Shown here: positions 1-6,542 of the stretch, one piece after another
Layout: the number at the start of each line of letters is the position of its first letter
How positions within the stretch are numbered: position 1 is the first letter of the stretch
NCBI GenBank assembly: GCA_021299375.1
Contig: JAJTGR010000069.1
Span: forward strand, 1 to 64,000
Length of the DNA stretch: 64,000 nucleotides
Source of the DNA: Gemmatimonadota bacterium
GTDB lineage: Bacteria; Gemmatimonadota; Gemmatimonadetes; Gemmatimonadales; Gemmatimonadaceae
Direction of reading: 5' to 3'
Notes under the pieces: model-generated
Database searches by the model: none
What the model was told of the DNA's origin: nothing
Seen by the model: only the letters and a program-made list of their open reading frames with translations
Position numbers and translations under genes: made by a program

Positions 1-866
1 ACGAGATCGCCCGGGCCGTTGCACGCCACCCACACCGTGCGGTCATCGGGGCTCGGCTGCGCCCACGTGGGCGAGCACTGCGTGCTGCCCGCTGCCGGCT
101 GCGCCAGACCGTGGCCGCCCATCTCGTGGCCGGTATGCGCGGCATCGGCGGCGCCTCGAATCGGCGGCGCACCACTCATGCCCTGCTCCATGCCCTTCGT
201 GAGGAGGAAGTGCCGCGCCACCTGCAGGCCATCGAGATCGATCTCCACCAACTGCTCGTCCATCATGCAGACGCTGTAGTGCCTGGTGCCCGCCCGGTTC
301 ACGCGCGAACCGTGCGGCATGGCGCAGGTGGTGATGCGGGCGATCTCCTGCAGCGTGTCGGTGCGCACGACACTCACGTCGCTCGCCACCATGTCGCCGT
401 GCAGGTTGAAGTTCACCACCACCACCCGGCGGCCGTCGGGCGTGACCTGCGCAGTAGCGGGGAAGTTGCCCAGCATCACCTGGTCCACGTAGGCATTGGT
501 GCGGCTGTCGAACTTCCAGAGGACGCCATAGGGTGTGCCGTGCGCGGTGGTCACGTAGTAGTATCCACCGCCGGGCTCCACGGCGACCCCATGCGGCCCG
601 TCGGGATCGGCGAGCATCACGCCCACGTCGTGCTGCCGCACGACCCGTGCGCCCTGCGGCCCAAGCTCGACCACCGCCACCCGGTCCACCGACTCCGAGG
701 CCACGAGCGCGGTGTACGTCTTCGCCGGCCACTGTGGCGCCGCAGGCACCGCACGCGACAACGCGGGTGCCGCCTGGGCACCCGCGTCGAGGGAGGCCAC
801 CACCGAAGCGGTGACCAGGATGGCGAAGCGCTGGATGACGCGCTCGCTGATGCGGGACTTCTTCAT
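1..866 (-). CDS. Exported YVTN/YncE-like beta-propeller protein (3' end outside window)
   Basis: The minus-strand frame from ATG at 866 is open to the window edge (288 codons), so the C-terminus is missing. It begins MKKSRISERVIQRF and has a hydrophobic stretch ending near DAGAQA, read as a Sec signal peptide. The mature part has repeated propeller motifs such as DPDGPHGVAVEPGGGYYYVT and TPDGRRVVVVNF, typical of YVTN-type repeats, and a His/Met-rich loop (HTGHEMGGHG). It starts 16 nt after the LVIVD gene stops, so the two are probably co-transcribed. No catalytic motif is seen; a periplasmic binding or metal-related role is only a guess. Confidence 0.8.
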   Translation of the reverse strand, partial: MKKSRISERVIQRFAILVTASVVASLDAGAQAAPALSRAVPAAPQWPAKTYTALVASESVDRVAVVELGPQGARVVRQHDVGVMLADPDGPHGVAVEPGGGYYYVTTAHGTPYGVLWKFDSRTNAYVDQVMLGNFPATAQVTPDGRRVVVVNFNLHGDMVASDVSVVRTDTLQEIARITTCAMPHGSRVNRAGTRHYSVCMMDEQLVEIDLDGLQVARHFLLTKGMEQGMSGAPPIRGAADAAHTGHEMGGHGLAQPAAGSTQCSPTWAQPSPDDRTVWVACNGPGDL

Positions 867-882
867 CGGCACCTCACGGCCA

Positions 883-2886
883 TCAGGGAACGATCGCGGT
901 CTTCTTCGGCTCGGGCTTGGGTTCCATGCGCACGATCCACAGCCCGTTGTACATGTCATTCACGTACGCAAGACCGTTGCGGACCACCACCCCCCACGTC
1001 ATGGCCGCATTCTTCACGTACCCGTCGAGGTCGGCGGTGTTCACGTGCACCATCTCGCGCTGCTGGGCGCGCAGGTCGCCGCGCAGTTCACCGGAGATGT
1101 CGAAGGCCCGGAAGCCCGCGTTGTAGGCGCCCATGTACAGCGTGTCACCGGCCACCCACACGTTGTGCACGCCGCCGTACTCCGGCTCGTAAAAGGCCAC
1201 GCTCTTCGGCTTCGCGATGTCGCTCACGTCGACGACCTGCAGGCGGCCGTAGGCGCGCCCCGCCGCAGCGTCCTTGGCGCCCTTCACCGGCGCGGCCGGG
1301 AACACCTCGTCGGCAATGAAGACGTAGTTCTTGTGGCGCCACGCGGTGTGGGTACCGCGAATGAAGCCCGGGCCGCCCGACGCCTCCACCTGCCGGTACA
1401 GGTCGTTGAGGTCGTACTTGTACTGCGACACCACCTGCGGGTTGCTCGGCGAGCCACCCTTGATGCCATTGCCGATGTCGAGGATGACCAGCCCATCGTT
1501 CCAGTAGCTCAGGTAGGCAAGACCATCCTGCACGTCGATATCATGCAGCGAGCGGCCGGCATCGGGGCGCGGGGTCTTCCACACGGCCGCGGTCTTTGGC
1601 TGGCAGGGCGTGTTCCAGTCGATGATGTGAATGGCCCCGGTGCCGTCGTTCGTGAGATAGATGTGCGTGCCGTATTTCTCCTGGCGGTACACGAAGGTGC
1701 TGTGCACCCCGCCGGTGAGCCCCTCGGTGAAATCGGCACACTTCTTCGGGTGCAGCGGATCGTCGAGGGTGGCGATCACGATGCCGTTCTTGCGGTCGCT
1801 CGCGCCCTCGCGCGTGAACACCATGTGCGTGCCGTCGGGCGACGTCATGATGTCGTTCACGCGGCGCGTGTTTTCGACGATCGAGTCGGTCACCACCGGC
1901 TTCGACTTGTCGCTGATGTCGATGGTGTACATCCGATCGCCCCCCGAGCCGGTGCCGAGGTAGGCGATCTCGCGCGTGGGGTGCAGCCACACCTCCTCGG
2001 TGGTGAAGCCCGTGCGCGGCAGACGGCCGATGACGGTGGCTGGCCGACGCACGTCGCGCGGCGTGAGTCGCACCACGGCCTGCGCGCTCTGGGTGCCAAG
2101 CGTGGCGGTGACCACGTAGGTGCCGCCCTCGTAGCCGGTGAAGGCGCCGTCTGCATCGATGACGCCCTGCCCCGGGCTGAAGCTCCAGCTGGGCGCGACG
2201 CCGGTGATCGGCTTGCCGGCCGCGTCACGCGCCGCCACGCTGAAGCGGATCACGTCACCCGTGCGCGCGTCCTTGGCCGACGGCGTGAGCGCCAGCGACG
2301 CCACGCGCGAGGCCACCACCTGCACCGCCTGCGTCACGGTGGCCCGGTCGGCCCGCCCGGTGATGGTGGCGCGGCCGAGGGCCCTGGCTTCCACCAGACC
2401 GTCGGCACTCACACCGATCACGGCGGGGTTGCTGCTGCTCCACGCCACACGATCCGTGCGCGTGTCTCCCGCCGCACTCCGGACCGTGGGCACCAGCACC
2501 ACACGCTGGCCGGTGACCATACGGGATGGCGCGCCGTCGAGCGTGATGCTGGCGGCCGGCCCGGGCACCATGCGCACTTCGACGCGCCGGGTCATGGTCG
2601 GCTGGCCAGGGATCTGCGCGACGACGGTGACCGGCATGGTGCCGGTCGAGCCGGACCGCACGAGACCATCGGGGTCGATGCTCCCTTCGAAGCGCCCGCC
2701 GGCGGCAATGAAACGCACCTGGGCGCCACTCACCGGCTGCCCCGAGGCGTCGAGCACCCGCGCGCGCAGCCGGAGGGTGTCTTCGGCGATCACCACCGGG
2801 TCAGCGGGTGAAACTTCGAGTCGCGCCTGCGCGGAAGCCGCGGGCTGCGCCTGGCTCAGCGCCGCCAAAACGAACCACGAAACCAT
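883..2886 (-). CDS. Exported LVIVD-repeat propeller protein with Ig-like domains
   Basis: The 667-residue protein has a short signal peptide (residues 1 to about 20, ending ASAQA). Three Ig-like or BIG2-like domains follow at about 23-105, 113-192 and 193-277; the second carries the BIG2 signature AWSSSNPAVIGVSADG at 148-163. The rest is a beta-propeller of LVIVD type, with segments such as LQVVDVSDIAKPKSVAFY and FRAFDISGELRGDL. LVIVD proteins are surface or periplasmic proteins of unknown substrate. The start is supported by a GGGAGG purine run just upstream. It lies between the HD protein gene and a second propeller gene, all on one strand with gaps under 20 nt. Confidence 0.85.
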   Translation of the reverse strand: MVSWFVLAALSQAQPAASAQARLEVSPADPVVIAEDTLRLRARVLDASGQPVSGAQVRFIAAGGRFEGSIDPDGLVRSGSTGTMPVTVVAQIPGQPTMTRRVEVRMVPGPAASITLDGAPSRMVTGQRVVLVPTVRSAAGDTRTDRVAWSSSNPAVIGVSADGLVEARALGRATITGRADRATVTQAVQVVASRVASLALTPSAKDARTGDVIRFSVAARDAAGKPITGVAPSWSFSPGQGVIDADGAFTGYEGGTYVVTATLGTQSAQAVVRLTPRDVRRPATVIGRLPRTGFTTEEVWLHPTREIAYLGTGSGGDRMYTIDISDKSKPVVTDSIVENTRRVNDIMTSPDGTHMVFTREGASDRKNGIVIATLDDPLHPKKCADFTEGLTGGVHSTFVYRQEKYGTHIYLTNDGTGAIHIIDWNTPCQPKTAAVWKTPRPDAGRSLHDIDVQDGLAYLSYWNDGLVILDIGNGIKGGSPSNPQVVSQYKYDLNDLYRQVEASGGPGFIRGTHTAWRHKNYVFIADEVFPAAPVKGAKDAAAGRAYGRLQVVDVSDIAKPKSVAFYEPEYGGVHNVWVAGDTLYMGAYNAGFRAFDISGELRGDLRAQQREMVHVNTADLDGYVKNAAMTWGVVVRNGLAYVNDMYNGLWIVRMEPKPEPKKTAIVP

Positions 2887-2904
2887 GCCACTCCCTCCCT
2901 TGGG

Positions 2905-3513
2905 TCAGCCCTGCTCGAGGCCGAAGGCGGCCTGTTCGAGTTCATCCACGATCGGCGCCGTGAAGCCGATCTCGCGCAGCCGATCGACCACGCGGCGATA
3001 CCAGCGCACCGTGCCCTCGCGGCCGGCGGAGAAGCGCCCCCAGACCGTCTCGGGGAATGCCGTGCGCCGCAGATCGGAAAGGATCGAGTTGGCGTTGTGC
3101 ACCTTGTCCGCCGCGCACACCCATCGGGCCGGCTCACTCGCCAGCGAGAGCCGCGCGAGGTAGTCCTCCTTGCGGTCGTCCCACGACATCTCGATCCCGT
3201 CGTCATCGAGCTTGCGCTGCGTCACCGCCAGCACCGTCTCCAGGACGCCGTTTCCGAACTTCCGGCCGATGCGCTCCTCCAGCATCTCGCGCGTCATTCC
3301 CTCGCGGACGCAGTCCTCGACCACGTCATGCAGAATGCCGGCCACGACGACATCATCGGGGCAGCCGTAGCGGGTGAGGATGACGGCCACATTCGCCGGG
3401 TGCGTGAGATACGGCAGCCGGGTTCCCTTCCGCACCTGCTGGTCGTGGTGCTTGGCCGCGAAGGCGAAGGCGTGATTGATCCGATCGGAGTATCCGGTCA
3501 TGGATCCGGTCAT
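2905..3513 (-). CDS. HD-domain phosphohydrolase, SpoT/MESH1-like
   Basis: This 202-residue protein consists of one HD domain. The metal-binding pattern of RelA/SpoT hydrolase domains is visible: HH at 22-23, THP at 37-39, HDVVED at 62-67 and a later ADK segment in CAADKVHN. It has no synthetase, TGS or ACT domain, which fits small alarmone hydrolases (MESH1/SAH type) that remove pyrophosphate from (p)ppGpp. The substrate is inferred from family resemblance. It is cytosolic, with no signal peptide. The gene lies 51 nt downstream of the methionine sulfoxide reductase and 18 nt upstream of the LVIVD gene, suggesting one transcript. Confidence 0.82.
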   Translation of the reverse strand: MTGSMTGYSDRINHAFAFAAKHHDQQVRKGTRLPYLTHPANVAVILTRYGCPDDVVVAGILHDVVEDCVREGMTREMLEERIGRKFGNGVLETVLAVTQRKLDDDGIEMSWDDRKEDYLARLSLASEPARWVCAADKVHNANSILSDLRRTAFPETVWGRFSAGREGTVRWYRRVVDRLREIGFTAPIVDELEQAAFGLEQG

Positions 3514-3564
3514 GGGCGGGAGATCGGCATTGGAGCGGGCAGCGCGCCGACAGGCCGATCGGCC

Positions 3565-4074
3565 TCAGGCGGGAAGGGGAACATACGTCGTGCGGGCGAA
3601 CCAAGCCACCAACGACTCGAGGCCGGCGACGTCGGCCTCGCCGAACGCCGCCTTCTGCGGCGAATCGATATCGAGCACCGCCATGAGGGTGCCCTCACGA
3701 TCGAACACCGGCACGACGATCTCACTCTGCGACCGGGCATCGCAGGCGATGTGCCCCGGGAACGCATGCACGTCGGGGACCACCACCGTCCGCCGTTCGG
3801 CCGCCGCGGTACCGCACACCCCGCGCCCGAAGGCAATGTCCTGGCAGCCAAGCGATCCCTGGTACGGCCCCACGCGCAGCAGGCGCCCGGGTTCGACCAC
3901 CCGATAGAACCCCGTCCACAGATGACCGAAGGCGTGGTGCAGCAGGGCGCTCACGGTTGCCATGCCGGCAATGGCATCGGCATGGTCGTCGAGCAGCAGG
4001 CGCTGCATCGCCAGCAACTGCGCGTAGGCCTCGGCGCGGGGGACGGCGCGCAGATCGGGAATGACGGGTTCCAT
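3565..4074 (-). CDS. msrC: Free methionine-(R)-sulfoxide reductase (GAF fold)
   Basis: The 169-residue protein is a single GAF domain of the fRMsr type, which reduces free Met-R-sulfoxide using thioredoxin. The three family cysteines are present at 77, 87 and 111 in GCQDIAFGRGVCGTAA and GHIACDA; their spacing (10 and 24) equals that of the E. coli enzyme. The ATG at 4074 is chosen because it gives the normal family length; the frame is open to 4545, but that extension overlaps the upstream membrane protein gene and resembles nothing. It sits in a minus-strand cluster with an HD phosphohydrolase, plausibly a stress-related operon. Confidence 0.88.
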   Translation of the reverse strand: MEPVIPDLRAVPRAEAYAQLLAMQRLLLDDHADAIAGMATVSALLHHAFGHLWTGFYRVVEPGRLLRVGPYQGSLGCQDIAFGRGVCGTAAAERRTVVVPDVHAFPGHIACDARSQSEIVVPVFDREGTLMAVLDIDSPQKAAFGEADVAGLESLVAWFARTTYVPLPA

Positions 4075-4112
4075 ACGAGCATCCGAAGGTGAGTCGGCGG
4101 TTGGCGGGGCGC

Positions 4113-4547
4113 TTACTTCACGGGTCCGATGAGCGCGATGAGCCGGTAATCGAGCAGGGCCAGCACGAGTCCCTGCACCACCACGGCCAGCCCCGCGCCC
4201 ACGGCGCCGAGACGTAGCCCCCACCGCCAGCCCGCAATGGCCAGCGTGACGCCGACGGCGGCATACCCCACGTCGAGACCGGTGTTCAGCCACAGGATGT
4301 TGAGCAGGCGCTGGGTGCCGGCGAAGTCGCGCAGTGTGAGGCCGCGCCACGCCCAGTAGGCGATCATGCCGTTCACGACCCCCCAGGCGGCCATCTGGAT
4401 GCCGAAATGCCGCACCATGGGCGCCGTGGCATGGCGCACCGCCAGCCACGCCAGCAACGCCGTGCCGCTCAATGACGAAAGCATCGCCCAGGCCCCGAGA
4501 CGCAGGAGATGGCCCTGCTCGAGTGACAACAGCGTATCCGCCCACAT
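4113..4547 (-). CDS. Small integral membrane protein of unknown function
   Basis: The 144-residue protein starting MWADTLLSLEQGHLLRLG has four hydrophobic segments: AMLSSLSGTALLAWLAV, GVVNGMIAYWAW, LDVGYAAVGVTLAIAGW and LGAVGAGLAVVVQGLVLALL. It ends with a short charged tail. The frame is open upstream to 4613, but the residues before MWADT are arginine-rich and not membrane-like, so the internal start is preferred. No clear Shine-Dalgarno sequence is seen before either start. It is the first gene of the minus-strand run that continues into msrC 38 nt downstream. I do not recognise a function. Confidence 0.65.
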   Translation of the reverse strand: MWADTLLSLEQGHLLRLGAWAMLSSLSGTALLAWLAVRHATAPMVRHFGIQMAAWGVVNGMIAYWAWRGLTLRDFAGTQRLLNILWLNTGLDVGYAAVGVTLAIAGWRWGLRLGAVGAGLAVVVQGLVLALLDYRLIALIGPVK

Positions 4548-4755
4548 GGTGCGGAGACTAGCCGGACGACCGTCCGCCGGCCAGCGGGAGTACGTCTGGG
4601 CCCATCGGGACACGCCACCACCGCCTCACCGGCCTGCAGGACCGCGCTCCCCACGCCGGCCAGACGCTCTGCGCGTCTCGTCAACGCTTCCCGCGCGCCC
4701 GCATCCAGCAGCACACCCAGTCCCCGCTGCGTACACACCCGCCCCGAACGCAACA

Positions 4756-4785
4756 CGGGGGCTGGCGTCGAAACGCCAGCCCCCG
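4756..4785. terminator. Strong hairpin downstream of the cupredoxin gene
   Basis: A perfect 13-bp inverted repeat (4756-4768 and 4773-4785) encloses the 4-nt loop CGAA. It begins 25 nt beyond the stop codon of the minus-strand cupredoxin gene. No T-run follows on either strand, so intrinsic termination is not certain; it may stabilise the mRNA 3' end instead. Confidence 0.5.
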
Positions 4786-4809
4786 CCGTCCTGCCGAACG
4801 CGATCCGGC

Positions 4810-5310
4810 TTACTGGACCGTGATCTTGCCCTTCATGCCCATCGCGAGGTGCGGCGTGCAGTGGTAGTCGTACGTACCAGCCGGGACGCCGGCAAAGGAG
4901 ATCGTGTAGTCCTCGTTGGCGTTGAGCAGCATCTTGCCCGAGAGCTCACCCGCCTGCTCCGGCATGTTCGCCAGGAGGGCCGACTTGGCTCCGGCCGAAA
5001 GCGTGGCCGGGTCGAACGCCACGTTGTGCGGGCCGCCCGAGACCATCACAAACTTGATGCCGTCGCCGGCCTTGATCGTGATCTCGGCGGGCTCGAACCG
5101 ATAGCCCTGCCCGTCACCCACCATGTTCACCGTGTGCGTGGTGCCCGTGATCGGGGCCATCGCACCGGCGGCCGGAGCCGCCGCAGGAGCCGGCGCCGCT
5201 TCCGCGGCCGGCGCGGCCGCCGAATCCGTCGTCGCCGCCTTGTCACCACCACCGCACGCGCCGAGCAGGATCGCCGCGCCCGTCACCACCGCAAAGCCGA
5301 GAAACCGCAT
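4810..5310 (-). CDS. Lipoprotein cupredoxin (plastocyanin/azurin-like)
   Basis: The 166-residue precursor has a lipoprotein signal with lipobox LLGAC (Cys19) followed by an Ala/Pro-rich linker (about 28-55). The cupredoxin domain fills 58-166 and keeps the type 1 copper ligands: His95 in GGPHNVAF, Cys151 and His154 in DYHCTPHLAMGM, and Met157. It should be a membrane-anchored periplasmic electron carrier. A GGAGG ribosome site lies 9 nt before the ATG. The upstream region holds three adjacent palindromes, including a perfect CRP/FNR-type site, so respiratory or carbon-linked control is likely. The gene is divergent from the his operon and monocistronic. Confidence 0.9.
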   Translation of the reverse strand: MRFLGFAVVTGAAILLGACGGGDKAATTDSAAAPAAEAAPAPAAAPAAGAMAPITGTTHTVNMVGDGQGYRFEPAEITIKAGDGIKFVMVSGGPHNVAFDPATLSAGAKSALLANMPEQAGELSGKMLLNANEDYTISFAGVPAGTYDYHCTPHLAMGMKGKITVQ

Positions 5311-5349
5311 GTCGAGAGGCCTCCAGAGCCTATTCGAGTATTTCTATCG

Positions 5350-5364
5350 ACAGGACTGTCCTGT
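5350..5364. promoter_or_regulatory. 15-bp palindrome ACAGGACTGTCCTGT
   Basis: The sequence is a perfect inverted repeat (ACAGGAC, centre T, GTCCTGT) 40 nt upstream of the cupredoxin start. It directly abuts a second palindrome. It is a candidate repressor operator for the cupredoxin promoter or the loop region of a 5' UTR hairpin; the binding protein is unknown. Confidence 0.45.
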
Positions 5365-5385
5365 GCTCGCAGGGCCCTGCGAGCA
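5364..5385. promoter_or_regulatory. 22-bp perfect palindrome in the divergent intergenic region
   Basis: This is a perfect palindrome with 11-nt arms (TGCTCGCAGGG on the left arm), so it has no loop. It lies between the 15-bp palindrome and the CRP/FNR-type site. It could be an operator half of a composite switch or, read as RNA on the minus strand, a hairpin in the cupredoxin leader. Confidence 0.45.
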
Positions 5386-5403
5386 TTGTGAACTTATTCA
5401 CAA
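5386..5403. promoter_or_regulatory. CRP/FNR-family operator TTGTGAACTTATTCACAA
   Basis: The site has perfect 7-bp half-sites TTGTGAA and TTCACAA around a 4-bp centre and matches the CRP core TGTGA-N6-TCACA exactly. It lies 76 nt upstream of the cupredoxin ATG and about 40 nt upstream of the proposed his -35 box, so it could serve either divergent promoter. The regulator is a CRP/FNR superfamily member by motif; which one cannot be told. Confidence 0.6.
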
Positions 5404-5442
5404 GCGATCGGATCGCCAAGGCCCTCGTGGCAATTTTCTCTC

Positions 5443-5471
5443 TTGACGCCTACCGGAGCGGCGACTACCGT
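5443..5471 (+). promoter_or_regulatory. Predicted his operon promoter
   Basis: TTGACG at 5443-5448 and TACCGT at 5466-5471 are separated by exactly 17 nt. The -35 matches sigma70 consensus in 5 of 6 positions; the -10 is weak (TA and final T). Transcription would start around 5478-5480, i.e. at or next to the ATG of the leader peptide, which would make that mRNA leaderless. Confidence 0.5.
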
Positions 5472-5479
5472 TTTCCCCC

Positions 5480-5563
5480 ATGCCGACGTTCTGCTCCGCC
5501 CACCACCACACGCATTATGGCCACGGCCCGACGGGTCGGGGCGCGGTGTGCATGGCGGCGTAA
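5480..5563 (+). CDS. hisL: His operon leader peptide (attenuator control)
   Basis: A 27-codon frame, too short for ordinary gene calling, starts at ATG 5480 and stops at TAA 5561-5563. It contains the run HHHTHYGH, five histidine codons in eight (5501-5524). It is followed 37 nt later by an intrinsic terminator and then hisG. This is the arrangement of classical his attenuation: stalling at His codons when charged tRNA-His is scarce favours an antiterminator. No Shine-Dalgarno sequence is visible; the promoter position suggests a leaderless transcript. The assignment rests on codon content and position, and is not from homology. Confidence 0.85.
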   Translation: MPTFCSAHHHTHYGHGPTGRGAVCMAA

Positions 5564-5600
5564 GGCGCGAGCAGCGCTCCCGGCACTCCAGCGACCTGCG

Positions 5601-5626
5601 GCCCGTCCTTCGGACGGGCTTTTTTT
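5601..5626 (+). terminator. His attenuator (intrinsic terminator)
   Basis: An 8-bp stem GCCCGTCC/GGACGGGC with loop TTC is followed by seven T residues. It lies between the leader peptide stop (5563) and hisG (5664), so it should end transcription before the structural genes when histidine is plentiful. A competing pairing is possible between 5537-5544 (CGGGGCGC) and 5598-5605 (GCGGCCCG), 7 of 8 bases complementary, which would destroy the terminator stem. Confidence 0.85.
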
Positions 5627-5663
5627 GTTTCCCGGTGCTTCGTATCCCGTTTCCCGAGTTTCC

Positions 5664-6542
5664 ATGCTGCGCATTGCCCTGCCCAACAAAGGCCGTCTGA
5701 GCGACGAGACCCGCGAGCTGTTCAACGACGCCGGCCTCGAGGTCCGGTCGTCGGGGGACCGCGCCCTGACGGCGTCTCTCGGCGGTGAGTTCGAGGCCAT
5801 CTTCGTCCGCGCCCAGGACATCCCGGAGTTCGTGGCCGACGGTGCCGCCGACGCCGGCGTGACCGGCTGGGACCTGGTCAGCGAATCGGGCCGGTCGCTC
5901 GCCTCGCATCTCGACCTGGGGTTCGGCAAGTGCCGGCTGGTGGTCGCAGCCAAGGACGATTCGGGCATTCGGCAGATCGACGACATGGGACGCGATGGCC
6001 AGCCGGTTCGGGTGGCCACGGTGTTCCCGAACATCACCCGCGCGTTCTTCGCCGAGCGTGGCCGGCCGGTGGACGTGGTCCCGGTGTCGGGTGCCGCCGA
6101 GATCGCCCCGCACCTCGGCATCGCCGACGTGGTGGTCGACCTCACCTCCACCGGCAGCACGCTGCGCGTGAACGGCCTGCGTGAGCTTGAAACGGTGCTG
6201 CGCTCAAGCGCGCACCTGATTACCAGCACGGGTGGCCCACGCGGGGGTGACCCGGCGCGGGGCCGGGAGCTGGAGGACCTGGTGACCGCACTGGCGTCGG
6301 TGATCCGCGCCCGCGGCCAGCGGTACCTCATGGCCAATGTGCCGCGCACGGCGCTGGCACAGGTGCGCGAGGTGCTCCCGGGACTCAACGGCCCCACCGT
6401 CATCGAGATCGCCGAATCGAGTCAGTATGTGGCGGTACACGCGGTGGTGAGCGCCAGCGCCATCTACCGCACCATCTCGCAGCTGCGCGCCTTGGGCGGC
6501 GAAGGCATTCTGGTCACGCGCATCGAGAGGCTGGTGCCGTGA
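5664..6542 (+). CDS. hisG: ATP phosphoribosyltransferase, long form
   Basis: HisG catalyses the first step of histidine synthesis, joining ATP and PRPP to N1-(5-phosphoribosyl)-ATP. The 292-residue length and the C-terminal segment ending LRALGGEGILVTRIERLVP show the long form with its own regulatory domain, so no HisZ is needed. Family motifs include LRIALPNKGRL at the N-terminus and DLTSTGSTLRVNGL in the PRPP region. The ATG at 5664 follows the attenuator by 37 nt; the frame is open further upstream, but that stretch crosses the terminator. It overlaps hisD by 4 nt (GTGA). Confidence 0.96.
   Translation: MLRIALPNKGRLSDETRELFNDAGLEVRSSGDRALTASLGGEFEAIFVRAQDIPEFVADGAADAGVTGWDLVSESGRSLASHLDLGFGKCRLVVAAKDDSGIRQIDDMGRDGQPVRVATVFPNITRAFFAERGRPVDVVPVSGAAEIAPHLGIADVVVDLTSTGSTLRVNGLRELETVLRSSAHLITSTGGPRGGDPARGRELEDLVTALASVIRARGQRYLMANVPRTALAQVREVLPGLNGPTVIEIAESSQYVAVHAVVSASAIYRTISQLRALGGEGILVTRIERLVP

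Noticed and set aside
712-2811. Long plus-strand open frame antisense to the LVIVD propeller gene
   Set aside because: It is His/Arg/Val-rich with no family motif and arises from the high third-position GC of the real gene; the same applies to long antisense frames over hisD (6464-7900), the Gfo/Idh gene (13717-15501) and argG (45584-47044).
4469-4756. 95-codon minus-strand frame beginning at a GTG beside the 4756-4785 hairpin
   Set aside because: Its first part looks faintly protein-like, but it runs into the membrane protein gene in another frame and matches no family I know. Left as unassigned.
5388-5663. In-frame N-terminal extension of hisG
   Set aside because: It would run through the attenuator stem and T-tract and is not part of the HisG family; the ATG at 5664 gives the standard N-terminus.
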